NCBI GenBank assembly: GCA_002402105.1
Contig: NVVD01000008.1
Coordinates: 1-64,000 of the forward strand
From: Candidatus Cloacimonadota bacterium
GTDB lineage: Bacteria; Muiribacteriota; UBA6191
Direction: 5' to 3'
Length of the DNA: 64,000 bases
Shown here: positions 43,835 to 53,952 of the stretch, in pieces
Layout of the letters: each line of letters begins with the position of its first letter
Position numbering within the stretch: the stretch's first letter is position 1
The notes under the pieces: generated by a model
The model's input: only the letters and a program-made list of their open reading frames with translations
The model's database searches: none
What the model was told of the DNA's origin: nothing
Made by a program: the position numbers and the translations under genes

Positions 43835-45276
43835 TCTCTCCAAAAAGCAGGAGTAAAAAGAATAACAACTGTAAATAGCTCAAGGCGACCAAGTAGCATT
43901 AAAAATGATAAAACCCATTTGCCAAAGTCAGAAATATTAGCGAAATTATCGGTTGGGCCGACCATAGCAAGGCCTGGACCGATATTTCCAAGACAAGAGG
44001 CTGTTGCTGTTACAGCAGTTGTAAAATCAAGACCTGTTGCTGACATAATTAAAGTACCAAGAAAGAAAGAGAATACATACAGTACTAAAAATCCCATGAT
44101 TCCTAAAATAACAGGAGTTTTGACAACTTGTTGATTCATTTTTAATTGTAAAATAGCTTTTGGATGTATCAGTTGATAAACTTGTTGATAGGCAAACTTC
44201 AAGAAAATAATTAGACGGATGATTTTAACTCCACCACCTGTAGAACCAGCACAACCACCAGTAAACATTAAGCAAAATATTAAAAATTGAGAAAATAGGG
44301 GCCAAGTTTCAAAATCAGCTGTAGCAAAGCCTGTTGTTGTCACCATTGAAGCCGTTGTAAAAAAGACATCCCTAAAACATAAAAATAAATCATTATATTG
44401 TCCACTTATCATAAGGTTTAAACATAATAAAAAGCAGACGCCAAAGATAACTCCAAGGTAAGCTTTTAGTTCAAAGTCTTTAAAAAGTGCATTAAAATTA
44501 CGTCTAGAAAATTGATAATGATTAGCAAAGTTAACCCCAGCAAAAATCATAAAAATAGCAATTATAAAATGAATATAACTAGATTGATAATGAGCAATAG
44601 AGGTATTATTTGGAGAAAAACCTCCAGATGATAGGGTTGTTAAAGAATGACAAATGGCATCGTAAGGAGACATACCAGCAAAAAATAATAGTGTTGCTTG
44701 CAAAAAGGTTAAAAAAGTATAGGCCTCCCATAAAATTTTAGCTGTATCTTTAACTTTAGGGGTTAATTTATCGCTTGTAGGTCCAGGAACCTCCGCTTTA
44801 AATAACTGCATTCCACCAATTCCTAAGATTGGTAAGATAGCAAGACTTAGTACGATAATACCCATTCCTCCAATCCATTGAGTGATGCTTCTCCATAGCA
44901 AAATACCTTTTGTATGCCCTTCAATATTTTGCATAACACTTGAACCAGTAGTTGTAAAACCACTCATGGTTTCAAAAAAACTATCGGTAAAAGATAGGTG
45001 TGGAGTGCTCAACATATAGGGGATTCCACCAAAGATAGAAAATAAAACCCAGATCATTGCGACGATGGCAAATCCTTCTCGATTAGAAATTTCATTGTGG
45101 CCTTTAGTATAGATAGATAAACCAACACCTGTGGCTAAACAAAGTAAAGAGGGTATGATAAAGGCTAAAAAGTCGGTTTCTTGATAGTACCAAGTGACGA
45201 TGAGAGGTAATAATAAAAATCCAGCAAGTACTACGAGCAGTTTGCCCATAATATTTAAAACAACTTTAAATTTCAT
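43831..45276 (-). CDS. trkH: potassium uptake protein TrkH/KtrB family
   Basis: A 481-residue membrane pore protein of the Trk K+ uptake system. The four M-P-M repeats are visible through the filter loops GFTTTGSSV (about 105-113), LTTLSSGGFSP (about 213-223), MVTTTGFATAD (about 313-323) and ASCLGNIGPG (about 424-433). Length fits TrkH rather than the shorter KtrB. It works with the cytoplasmic gating protein TrkA, whose gene overlaps its start by 11 bases. Confidence 0.95.
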   Translation of the reverse strand: MKFKVVLNIMGKLLVVLAGFLLLPLIVTWYYQETDFLAFIIPSLLCLATGVGLSIYTKGHNEISNREGFAIVAMIWVLFSIFGGIPYMLSTPHLSFTDSFFETMSGFTTTGSSVMQNIEGHTKGILLWRSITQWIGGMGIIVLSLAILPILGIGGMQLFKAEVPGPTSDKLTPKVKDTAKILWEAYTFLTFLQATLLFFAGMSPYDAICHSLTTLSSGGFSPNNTSIAHYQSSYIHFIIAIFMIFAGVNFANHYQFSRRNFNALFKDFELKAYLGVIFGVCFLLCLNLMISGQYNDLFLCFRDVFFTTASMVTTTGFATADFETWPLFSQFLIFCLMFTGGCAGSTGGGVKIIRLIIFLKFAYQQVYQLIHPKAILQLKMNQQVVKTPVILGIMGFLVLYVFSFFLGTLIMSATGLDFTTAVTATASCLGNIGPGLAMVGPTDNFANISDFGKWVLSFLMLLGRLELFTVVILFTPAFWRD

Positions 45277-46612
45277 TTGAAAAATACTTTTCGATAGAAA
45301 CTATGTTTTCTGGCATGGTAAAAATGATTACATGGTCACCACTCATAATTTGAGTTGTCCCCGTTGGAATTTTGTAGGTTCCTCCACGGACTAATCCTCC
45401 AATTAAGACATTTTTTGGTAGTTCGAGTTCAGATATTGGAGACTCAGTAATTTTAGCATCTTTAGTAACAATAAATTCAATGGCTTCACAATTGTTACTT
45501 TTAAAAGAAACTACTTGTGCAACTTGACCTTTTCGTACAAATCTTGTGATTTCAGCAATTGCAGCAGATCTTGGATTGATAGTAGCATCTATGCCAAGTT
45601 TAGATACAAGTTTTGAGTATTGTTGCTTTTGGGTAAGGCAAAGTGCTTTTTCTGCTCCGAGACTTTTACCAACAAGACCAACTAAAATATTCCTTTCTTC
45701 ATCATTTAATAAAGAAATAATAGCTTGACAATGCTCAATTTTTTCTTCTTTTAGTAGGCTTGTATCTGTACCACTACCATTTAAAACAACAGCTTTGGTT
45801 AATTTTTCAGCGAGTTCTTCACAACGTTTGCGATCAGGATCAATAATTTTTACGGGTAAGATAGTTTCAAGGGCTTTAGCTACATGAAACCCTAGACGAT
45901 TTCCACCAACAATAATAATTTGTTTTCTCTCTTTTTTAGACTTTAGTGATGCAAAGTGACGTACCATAGGACGTGCACCTGTAACATATATAGTGTCTCC
46001 TTCAAAAATTTCTAAATCATTTGTTGCAATTAGGGTGTCGTTACCTCTGTCAATAGCCACGATCATTAGATGTGTGCCAATACCATCATTTTGGAGTTGT
46101 GAAAGTTTTTTACCAACGAAGGGGTGGTCACTTTCAATTAGGGTTGCGACAATTGCACCACGGTTATTTGCAATAAAACAATAATCAGAGGCAAGAGGAG
46201 CTTCAAATAGTCTAGTAATTTCATCAGCTGCAGCTTTTTCTGGAGAAATCATTAAATCAAATATACCCTTGGTTCTTAGTTGTAAGATATGATTTGGGTC
46301 GTAAAATTCTCTTTCACTAATTTTAGCGATTTTTACAGGGATATTATACTCTTTGGCAATGAGGCCAGTAATAATATTGACATGGTCATCGTTGGTTAGG
46401 GCAAGCAACATATCTGCTTTTTCAATACCTGCTTCTCTGAGAGTTTGAAGAGAGCTTGCACTACCTAGTATGGTTTGACAATCAATTAGATTTGAAACAT
46501 ATTCAACTTTTTGAGGGTCATTATCAATTAAAACGATATTGTGGTCTTCTTTAACAAATTTTTCTGCGGCGGCCAAAGCTAGGCTTCCGGCACCAGTAAT
46601 TAAAATATGCAT
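45266..46612 (-). CDS. trkA: Trk system K+ uptake regulatory protein TrkA
   Basis: A 448-residue peripheral protein with two RCK halves, each with an NAD-binding TrkA_N domain (GAGSLALAAAEKF at 7-19 and VGGNRLGFHVAKAL at about 234-247) and a TrkA_C domain (about 140-220 and 370-445). It binds nucleotide and gates TrkH. Length matches the two-repeat TrkA of E. coli. It is co-transcribed with trkH. Confidence 0.95.
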   Translation of the reverse strand: MHILITGAGSLALAAAEKFVKEDHNIVLIDNDPQKVEYVSNLIDCQTILGSASSLQTLREAGIEKADMLLALTNDDHVNIITGLIAKEYNIPVKIAKISEREFYDPNHILQLRTKGIFDLMISPEKAAADEITRLFEAPLASDYCFIANNRGAIVATLIESDHPFVGKKLSQLQNDGIGTHLMIVAIDRGNDTLIATNDLEIFEGDTIYVTGARPMVRHFASLKSKKERKQIIIVGGNRLGFHVAKALETILPVKIIDPDRKRCEELAEKLTKAVVLNGSGTDTSLLKEEKIEHCQAIISLLNDEERNILVGLVGKSLGAEKALCLTQKQQYSKLVSKLGIDATINPRSAAIAEITRFVRKGQVAQVVSFKSNNCEAIEFIVTKDAKITESPISELELPKNVLIGGLVRGGTYKIPTGTTQIMSGDHVIIFTMPENIVSIEKYFSNEI

Positions 46613-46950
46613 TAAATCCTACTGTTAAAAGAGCCACTTCTTTAAAAAGAAGTTTAATAGCTTTGAAGTTGTAAGGTGCTATTAAATTAAACTCTATATA
46701 AATTATAAAGAGGCAAATATAATTAACCTTTGATTGATATTCAAGAAATAATTTTTTTGATTCAAGTTAAACCATGATTAGTATTTTTTGGTTTTTTACA
46801 AAATATTAAATAATTAGGTGAAAATGTAAGTTTATGTGAAAACTTTTAGGGTACTCTACTGAAACATTTTAGTTAAAAACTCGTAGTAAAATTTAAGGTC
46901 AAAACTTTATATTATCAATAAGGTTTAATTTCGATCATTTTGAGGAAATC
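46613..46950. other. 338-base divergent intergenic region
   Basis: The gap separates trkA from the large exported proteins. A hairpin ACTTCTTT / AAAGAAGT (46636-46653) sits in the trkA leader. The rest is AT-rich with no gene-like frame; the plus-strand promoter for the large exported proteins must lie here but I cannot name it confidently. Confidence 0.6.
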
Positions 46951-49900
46951 ATGAAAAAGAATATTTTAATAAGTACTTTATTGTCAGGTGTTTTTTTAGC
47001 TTCAACTTTTGCTGTTGAGCCAGAGTTTACAGGGGTTGAGACTGAAAGTTCAAACTCTGGTTCGTCCAATGTAACAGCAACTAAAGACTCACGAACAAAA
47101 AAAGATTTTGAATATGTCAGAACAGGAATATCTGATAGAGCAATTAAAAAAAGTTTTATAAGATTTACTTCAAGTAGTAGAAATGCGGGCTTACCTTTAA
47201 TATTTTTGAAAAAATTTGATAGACTTTCTTTAGAGAATCTAAAAAAATATTTATCTGATTCAAATGGCTTTTGGCAACGTCTTGAAGGGGTTGGTGCTGA
47301 TAAAGAAACTCTAGATAAAAAAGTCCGCGAACTCATGGATGAACAGGGAATTACAAAAAAATATGATGCTTTATTAAAAAGATTACATGATATTGAAGAT
47401 GGAATAAACTCAACTGGAGATAAATCAGAAACAACAGATGCAAGCCTAAAAAAAATAAAATCAATCTTAGAAAAAGAATTTACAGCTTTAATGTCTGATT
47501 TTAGATTAAGTTTAGATGATATTATTAAATCAATGAGCAATGATATTTTTGGTCGTGATAGTGATGATTGGGAGCAAATAGCAGACCAAGTCATATCAGA
47601 TTTAGATAGAAAAGAGTTTCTATTAAAGAAATATTATCCAAAAAAATATCGTAGTTTACGAAAAATTACTTTTGTAAATGAAAACAATAAAAAACAACAA
47701 TTAAATATTTATCAGGAGTTAAAAAATAGAATTAGGTTTTTACGTTCTTTTTCAAAAAGTGCTAAAAAGGATGCAAACCGTTATGTAGTCGCTTATTTAC
47801 TGTCATGGCACATGACTAGAAAAAATGTAGATATAGCATTGCTTGGTGACTTAAGTGAAAAAAAGAAGGCTGTAGTTGTAACACCAGAAGTTGACACAAC
47901 TCAAAAAGAAGACGAAACAAATCAAAAAGAAGATCAAGCTAAGATAACAAAAGAAGAAATAGTAACTTTAACAAGACACTACAAAGAAGTTGCAGAGTTA
48001 TTTAATTCAACAGTTTCATTTAGTTTGAGCCCTGATTCAAATGAAAAAGTTGAGGCTCGTCTTCATTCATCTTTAACTAAAATAAATTCTTTATATAAAC
48101 TGAAAGAAGTTGATAAAGCCCAAAAATCATTATCAAATATTCAAAAATCTTTGTTAAATAAAATAGAAGCAAATGCTTCATTAAAAGAGAGCACTGACTA
48201 TGCAAAAATAAAATCTCAAATGGCTCGTCTTGATGCTGAAATGAAGCTATTGACCCGAAACCAAGAACTTAGAGAAACTAAAAGAAAGTCATTGAACGAG
48301 GCTTTAGTAAAAATTGGGATTACAAAAGATGTGGCAGATTTAAATTCAAAAAAAGAAATTGAAGCATTTATGCTTGCATTAACTAAAGTAAAAATAACTA
48401 AAGAAAAGAAAGCTATATTAGCAAAAGAGCTGACCATTTTTACTCAATTAAATATTGCTGTATTAGTGAGTTTAGAAAGAAGCTCAAAACAATACTTTGA
48501 GGCTAAAAAGCAACTAGGTGAATATCAAGAAGTAAAAGAAAAAGATAGTTTATCTATTGTTAAGTGGATTAAACTCTATGATAGAAACCACAAATCAAAT
48601 ACTGAATATAAATCTTATGGTGCTTTAATACAAAAACTTTTAGCAACAGTCCAAAAAAGCTATAAAGGTAGATTAGAAAGTTTAAATACTCCATTTTTAG
48701 GTGATGCTCAAAGAAGTTGTAGAAAGTACTTTCCAAAGACTTCTCTTGAAAAAATGCAGTTTTCAATGGATTCAACAATCTCACAAACAGCAAGTTTTGT
48801 ACAAAGTGATGTCTTTAACTTAGACCAAAAACGAATCATTTGTTATGCTGATTATGAATTCTCTTTACGAAAAAACTGGAATGAGAGTAAAAATAATTTT
48901 CTTTTAGAGACTATCAGTAAAGAAAAACAAACTTTACACTTTAATGTTAAAAATATTGAGATTCAAGATTCATTCGATGATGTTAACTTAAGTTTTGAAA
49001 ATGATGCTTCAAGTTCAATTTTTGAAGGGCTTTTGAAGGTTTTAGGAGATTCTAGAGAGATTTCTAATGTTAAACTGAACGAATACCTAAAAAGAATGGC
49101 AAATGAGGTCTTACCTAAGGGCTATCAATTGGTTCCAAGCTACATTGAAGCTAATATGGTAGAAAGAAAACTAAAACTAGGAAAACAAATCACTGATGAT
49201 GATGAAGAAATGTCTTACTTTTTTCCAAAAGATGGAAGTAACTTTTATTCGGGGTTATGGCTAGGTATCACTATTGGGGCTAAAAACTTGCAAAGTCGTA
49301 GAAGAAATACAAATTCATTGAAAGGTCTGCCAGCTATAAATGAATTAGAGGAAGAGCTTTCAAGGTATATGGGTGATGCGTCTAAAGAGTTTTTACAAAG
49401 AAGAGCTTTAGAGAGATTAAAATCAAGTAAATACCCTCTTTTAAATGCAGGTAGACAGAAAGACTTTTTAGACTTATATGAAGTATCTAAGCTTTCTAAA
49501 CTTTCTGGTATAGTTCCTAGTGTCTCTTTGGTAGAAAACCAAACACAAATTATTGGTTATGGTTATGGAAATGAAAGTGCTCCTGGGGTAACTCGTTATA
49601 TGCATAGTCAATCTCCGTTTTTTACACTAAATAACTGGATAAAAGGAAACACTTATTGGGGTTCTGTACAGAATCTATCCTATAGCTTAAACTCTAATAA
49701 GGGTAGAATTTTTCAGCTTTTTATCCCTGTATCTAAACTAGAGCAAAAATCTGGCGGAGATGAGGATATTTATAGAGAAAAAAGTCAAAAAAGTTGGACA
49801 AAAGAAGAAATTACAAAGATTTTTTCAGAAACGATAAATAAGTCTTTAATAAAATTAGATATGAAAACAAGATATGTAGACTCTATTGAATTTTCAGATG

Positions 49901-49989
49901 TTTTATATTTAGATGGAAAACCAGTTTTAGATGCAACTGGTTTAGAATATAATGATAAAAAAGTACCTGGCGTTAAAATAAACAATTGA
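46951..49989 (+). CDS. very large exported protein, paralogue of the following OmpA-domain protein
   Basis: A 1012-residue protein of unknown function. It has a signal peptide (MKKNILISTLLSGVFLASTFA), then long Lys/Glu-rich, mostly helical sequence likely to form coiled coils (about 90-560), and a Gly/Asn/Ser-richer, beta-type C-terminus (about 700-1012). About the first 700 residues correspond to the next protein by matching landmarks: FLKKFDRLSLENLKK (about 87-101), NDIFGRDSDDWEQI (about 196-209), QELKNRIRFLRSF (about 253-265), RIICYADYEFSLRKNW (about 628-643), and SSSIFEGLL. Its C-terminus is not OmpA. TTGAGGAAATC stands before the ATG. Confidence 0.85.
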   Translation: MKKNILISTLLSGVFLASTFAVEPEFTGVETESSNSGSSNVTATKDSRTKKDFEYVRTGISDRAIKKSFIRFTSSSRNAGLPLIFLKKFDRLSLENLKKYLSDSNGFWQRLEGVGADKETLDKKVRELMDEQGITKKYDALLKRLHDIEDGINSTGDKSETTDASLKKIKSILEKEFTALMSDFRLSLDDIIKSMSNDIFGRDSDDWEQIADQVISDLDRKEFLLKKYYPKKYRSLRKITFVNENNKKQQLNIYQELKNRIRFLRSFSKSAKKDANRYVVAYLLSWHMTRKNVDIALLGDLSEKKKAVVVTPEVDTTQKEDETNQKEDQAKITKEEIVTLTRHYKEVAELFNSTVSFSLSPDSNEKVEARLHSSLTKINSLYKLKEVDKAQKSLSNIQKSLLNKIEANASLKESTDYAKIKSQMARLDAEMKLLTRNQELRETKRKSLNEALVKIGITKDVADLNSKKEIEAFMLALTKVKITKEKKAILAKELTIFTQLNIAVLVSLERSSKQYFEAKKQLGEYQEVKEKDSLSIVKWIKLYDRNHKSNTEYKSYGALIQKLLATVQKSYKGRLESLNTPFLGDAQRSCRKYFPKTSLEKMQFSMDSTISQTASFVQSDVFNLDQKRIICYADYEFSLRKNWNESKNNFLLETISKEKQTLHFNVKNIEIQDSFDDVNLSFENDASSSIFEGLLKVLGDSREISNVKLNEYLKRMANEVLPKGYQLVPSYIEANMVERKLKLGKQITDDDEEMSYFFPKDGSNFYSGLWLGITIGAKNLQSRRRNTNSLKGLPAINELEEELSRYMGDASKEFLQRRALERLKSSKYPLLNAGRQKDFLDLYEVSKLSKLSGIVPSVSLVENQTQIIGYGYGNESAPGVTRYMHSQSPFFTLNNWIKGNTYWGSVQNLSYSLNSNKGRIFQLFIPVSKLEQKSGGDEDIYREKSQKSWTKEEITKIFSETINKSLIKLDMKTRYVDSIEFSDVLYLDGKPVLDATGLEYNDKKVPGVKINN

Positions 49990-50026
49990 TATATAAAAAT
50001 ACAAGAGATTAAAAACTGAGGAAATT

Positions 50027-52744
50027 ATGAAAAATTTACTAATTAAATTTACAGTTATACAGGTATTAAGCTTGTGTTTTTCTGCAAGTGTTATTGCAGA
50101 TAGTGTTATTGATGAAACTAGTCCAAGTGTTACTACAATTATACAAAGTGATCAAGGTAATAGTGCTCTTAGTGATACTTTAGATGTAAGTAAATTAACA
50201 GCTGAGACAGTATCAACAACTGACTTTAATTATCGTGTTTTAATAGATGATGAAGATGCTGCAACTACTGCTTTTGAAGAGTTTTTAAATAATTCGGCAA
50301 ATAGTGGCTTGAGCATTGACTTTTTAAAACAATTTGATAAGAGAAGTTTAAAGATTCTTAAAGAAGACTTTTTTGATTTAGAGTCATCAAAAGGTTTATG
50401 GAAAAAACTTGAAGATAAGGGTGTTTCTGTAAAAAAACTAGATGAAGTTAGATTAGATATGCTGAGTAAAAGCGTAAGAGATGAGTATCTTCGCTTGAAA
50501 AAAGAGGCAGAAGCACTTCAAGAGTTAATATCAAACTCAGACTCAAATAATGAGTCAGTACAAGAAGAACTTAACTCTTTGAAAACAGAGTTATTAGCAA
50601 AACAACAAAAAAGAGATGGATACTTTCAATCAGAGTTAGATAAGTTAAAACTAAACCTTTCTATGATTGATAAATCAATGGGTATCAACTGGTTTGGTAA
50701 CAAATATGATGATTGGGCTCATTTATTATCTCAAGTAGATACTATTTTAGATGATTTAAAAGAAATTTCTGTAGAAAAAGGTGCTAAAACTATTGATGTA
50801 AAAAATGAAAAAGGTGAAACGAAAAAAGTTTCTTTATTTCAAGAGTTACAAAACCGTTTGTCATATATTCAAAGGTTTGCTAGTAAAACAGACTCTGATA
50901 CTTTTAAAATTGGGTCTAAGACTTATAATAAAAAAGGTGTTAGAGCTGGAGTAACTTTGGTTATATCTTGGTACTTTACAAAAGAAAATGTAAATAAGTT
51001 ATTAATTCAAAAAGCACAAGAACCAAAAGATGACGGAGTAAGTACCACTGGTTGGACAGAAGAGTCAAAAGCTTTATATATCTATATGGCTGATAAATTA
51101 AATAAAAGAGAAGACTTTACTTTATCTGTAAAAACAACTGTAACTCAAACCTTAGTTGGTATGGTAACTAAATATAATACAATGGTTAAAAAGGTGAATG
51201 TACCAGAGCTAGAAACTCTTTTAACAGGTAGCTTAAGTAAAAATATTGAAAGATTTTTAAAAGATAAAAAGCTAACACCAGATTCATATAAAGAAATAAG
51301 TAATTGGCAAAGAGAATATAAGATTTATTTAGAGCAAATGAAAGTTGCAAAAAATGCAAAAGAATCTGATTTGGCTAAATTAAAGGTGTTTTTAAAAGAA
51401 AATAATATTGATGAAAACTATATTGAAAAATGGGTTAATGTAAAATCAGCTCATTCAATTATAGAAAAGTTAGCTAAAAGTGGTATATCAAAAACAAAAA
51501 TAGATTATTTTATAAGAGATTTAAAATCCTATACTCAAAACGGTATAACAGAAGCAATGTCTGCTGCACGTGCTTGGGATACTTACACAAAAATTAAATC
51601 AAAATATCTAGAAACTGTTGGAGAAGCTAATAAAAGAGCTCAAGAGTTAATTGATTGGGTTATTAAGTTTGATAAAAAAAGAGAAAATGTTGAAGATAAA
51701 AGCCTATACGGAAAACTTTTATCAGAGATGTTTGTTTTTATTAGAGATGAAAAAGGCGACAAAGTTGAAATGATAAATACAGCTTTTGCAAAGGGTTACT
51801 CTGAGTGTTTAGATCTTTTTACTTTATACTCTTTGGATCAACTAAAAATGACTACAGGGTCATATCCAAAACCATTAGCAGATTCAAGAGTTATAAGAAA
51901 AATAGATACAATTAACAAAACTCGACAAGTTTGTTTTGCTGCTTATGAGTGGAGACTTAAAGAAAGACTAGCTAAAGGTGAAAATGATTATATATTTTCA
52001 CAAACTTCAGCACCAATACAAAATGCTTATGGTTACAGTATAGCTACTATCATTAAATCTATGGGAAAAAGTGCTGAATCTATTAAAGTTGCTTCAAATA
52101 CAGACCATAGTATTTATGAAGGCTTTACTGACTTGATGGAGTTTATCAAAAATATTAGATATTGGGTTGTTAGAATTCTAATCAAAGAATTTAAAGATAA
52201 GGGTATTGTTGTTGATGGTGGTCTAAGTGAAGATCAAAGTGATAATATTAACTTTACAATTCCAAATGGTTCAATTTTATTTGCTCAAGGCTCACATAAA
52301 CTATCAGCAATAGGTAAAGAAACATTAGATAAGTATGTGCCGCAGTTATTAGAGGTTTTAGGAGACTACGGTAGTATTTTATCAAACGTTGATATTGAAG
52401 GACATACTAACTCTGACGGAGGAGCAAAGTATGATAATATTGGCTTATCTAGAAGAAGAGCAATTACAGTACAAAAATATTGTAATGTAGCAATCAAAGC
52501 TTTTAAAGCAAAAGCTCAAGGTGTTAAAGTAGAAGCTATTGCAAAAGGTCCTTTAGAGTTAATTTTTAAGGATGTAAGTGGTAAAAAAGTTGAAGATAAA
52601 GTTGCGAGTCGAAGAGTAGTTATTAAATTTGCTTTAGATAAAGCAAAAATAGCTAATATTAAATCAAATGACTCAGAGTTATTAAAGTTAAGAGATAAGA
52701 TAAAGCTACATTTTCCAAACTTTGAAACTTTAGGGGCTAAATAG
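50027..52744 (+). CDS. large exported protein with C-terminal OmpA-like peptidoglycan-binding domain
   Basis: A 905-residue protein: signal peptide (1-24, ending VIA), long helical charged middle (about 90-680) and a C-terminal OmpA-like domain (about 740-890) with FTIPNGSILFAQGSHKLSA, IEGHTNSDG (about 787-795) and NIGLSRRRAITVQKY (about 803-817), the segments that bind diaminopimelate. So it likely anchors an envelope structure to the cell wall. It is a paralogue of the preceding protein (FLKQFDKRSLKILKE, FGNKYDDW, QELQNRLSYIQRF, QVCFAAYEWRLKER, HSIYEGF). GAGGAAATT stands before the ATG; the next gene follows after 8 bases. Confidence 0.88.
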   Translation: MKNLLIKFTVIQVLSLCFSASVIADSVIDETSPSVTTIIQSDQGNSALSDTLDVSKLTAETVSTTDFNYRVLIDDEDAATTAFEEFLNNSANSGLSIDFLKQFDKRSLKILKEDFFDLESSKGLWKKLEDKGVSVKKLDEVRLDMLSKSVRDEYLRLKKEAEALQELISNSDSNNESVQEELNSLKTELLAKQQKRDGYFQSELDKLKLNLSMIDKSMGINWFGNKYDDWAHLLSQVDTILDDLKEISVEKGAKTIDVKNEKGETKKVSLFQELQNRLSYIQRFASKTDSDTFKIGSKTYNKKGVRAGVTLVISWYFTKENVNKLLIQKAQEPKDDGVSTTGWTEESKALYIYMADKLNKREDFTLSVKTTVTQTLVGMVTKYNTMVKKVNVPELETLLTGSLSKNIERFLKDKKLTPDSYKEISNWQREYKIYLEQMKVAKNAKESDLAKLKVFLKENNIDENYIEKWVNVKSAHSIIEKLAKSGISKTKIDYFIRDLKSYTQNGITEAMSAARAWDTYTKIKSKYLETVGEANKRAQELIDWVIKFDKKRENVEDKSLYGKLLSEMFVFIRDEKGDKVEMINTAFAKGYSECLDLFTLYSLDQLKMTTGSYPKPLADSRVIRKIDTINKTRQVCFAAYEWRLKERLAKGENDYIFSQTSAPIQNAYGYSIATIIKSMGKSAESIKVASNTDHSIYEGFTDLMEFIKNIRYWVVRILIKEFKDKGIVVDGGLSEDQSDNINFTIPNGSILFAQGSHKLSAIGKETLDKYVPQLLEVLGDYGSILSNVDIEGHTNSDGGAKYDNIGLSRRRAITVQKYCNVAIKAFKAKAQGVKVEAIAKGPLELIFKDVSGKKVEDKVASRRVVIKFALDKAKIANIKSNDSELLKLRDKIKLHFPNFETLGAK

Positions 52745-52752
52745 ACCATTTC

Positions 52753-53877
52753 ATGAAATACTTAATTTTACTTATAGTATTTACTCAAATAATATTTTGT
52801 GAACATGTTTTATATCAAGTAAAAAGACATGGAGAGTTGATTTATTTCAACTCTTCAAATGGCAATAAAGAGTCTATTGCTTTGAAGGTAAATAAATTTA
52901 AGATAGCTTACCCTTGGATTGCATATACAAATTTGAATAAAAATTTGTATGCAAAAAACTTACGGGATAAAAAAGTGATTGACCTAGGAAAGTCAAAGTT
53001 ATTTAAGCTAGGTTCTGAATTACTTGCTTTTACTAATACTAAAGGTAAATTGTACTCACTAAACTTAAGTTTACAAAAAAAGCGTTTTCATGAGTTAGGT
53101 ATTAGAAGTTTTAAAACAAGTAGAAACGCTTTAATTTGGACAAATAAAAAAAGAACATTAAAATATTATAATGCAATAAGCACTAAAACAAAGGTTTTAC
53201 AAAAGTATTGTGAGTTTTTTCAAGTATCTTGGCCGATGTTGAGTCATGTTGATATGGGTCATCAGCTTTATGGTACAAATTTAAAGAGCGAAGAGAGTCG
53301 AGTTTTGCTGTCTTCTTTTTATATCTTTCAAGCAGCAAGTGCGGGTATTTTAACTTTAGATAGATCTTATAAATTAAGATATTACAATACTAGTTTAAAA
53401 AGAGTGGGCATCAATAAAGATATTGAGAGAGTTAAAGATTTTAAATTTGTAGACCATTTTATTTTATATCGTCAGTATGATACAAAAAATCTAATGTTTA
53501 GAAATTTAAGAGCTCCAGAAACTATTTTACGTTCCAAAAAACCAAAAACCTATCAATTAGCACCTCATACTTTGACCATCATTAATAATAAGGGTGGATT
53601 AGAAATTGAAAATAGTGATTATAAAATGTTTAGTTTACCAGCCATTTATCGAGCAAAGTCAAAATATAAGCGTTTATTGACTGGTAATTCAATTTTATCT
53701 TATACAATCAGAAATCAAGTATTTTTATATAACGCAAAGATTGGAAAAGAATATAAAATAGCTAAATCAGTTTATTGGATGGAGCTAGAAGGTATGAACC
53801 AAAGAAGGCCTTTAAAAAGTTTAAAAAAGTTAAACTTTTCACAAATACATCAAGATAAATATTCACAAGTTCAATAA
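52753..53877 (+). CDS. exported protein, propeller-like repeats, unknown function
   Basis: A 374-residue protein with a signal peptide (MKYLILLIVFTQIIFC), the Cys16 of which may be a lipid site. The body consists of repeating short beta units of the form L-Y-x-x-N-L-x-x-K-x-x-x-x-L (for example KNLYAKNLRDKKVIDL, KGKLYSLNLSLQKKRF, HQLYGTNLKSEESRVLL), which suggests a beta-propeller. No enzymatic motif is seen. It lies 8 bases after the OmpA-domain gene, so it should belong to the same unit. Confidence 0.7.
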   Translation: MKYLILLIVFTQIIFCEHVLYQVKRHGELIYFNSSNGNKESIALKVNKFKIAYPWIAYTNLNKNLYAKNLRDKKVIDLGKSKLFKLGSELLAFTNTKGKLYSLNLSLQKKRFHELGIRSFKTSRNALIWTNKKRTLKYYNAISTKTKVLQKYCEFFQVSWPMLSHVDMGHQLYGTNLKSEESRVLLSSFYIFQAASAGILTLDRSYKLRYYNTSLKRVGINKDIERVKDFKFVDHFILYRQYDTKNLMFRNLRAPETILRSKKPKTYQLAPHTLTIINNKGGLEIENSDYKMFSLPAIYRAKSKYKRLLTGNSILSYTIRNQVFLYNAKIGKEYKIAKSVYWMELEGMNQRRPLKSLKKLNFSQIHQDKYSQVQ

Positions 53878-53952
53878 ATCATACATTTGACAATTCCATA
53901 GTATTCTAAGAGAATATAGAGCGTGATATAAGATGAATACCCTTTCTAAATT

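Noticed and set aside
46935-47594. A 219-codon open frame on the minus strand inside the start of the giant exported protein gene
   Set aside because: It is antisense to a gene with a signal peptide, good ribosome site and paralogue; its Ser/Phe-rich composition is typical of the complement of AT-rich coding sequence.
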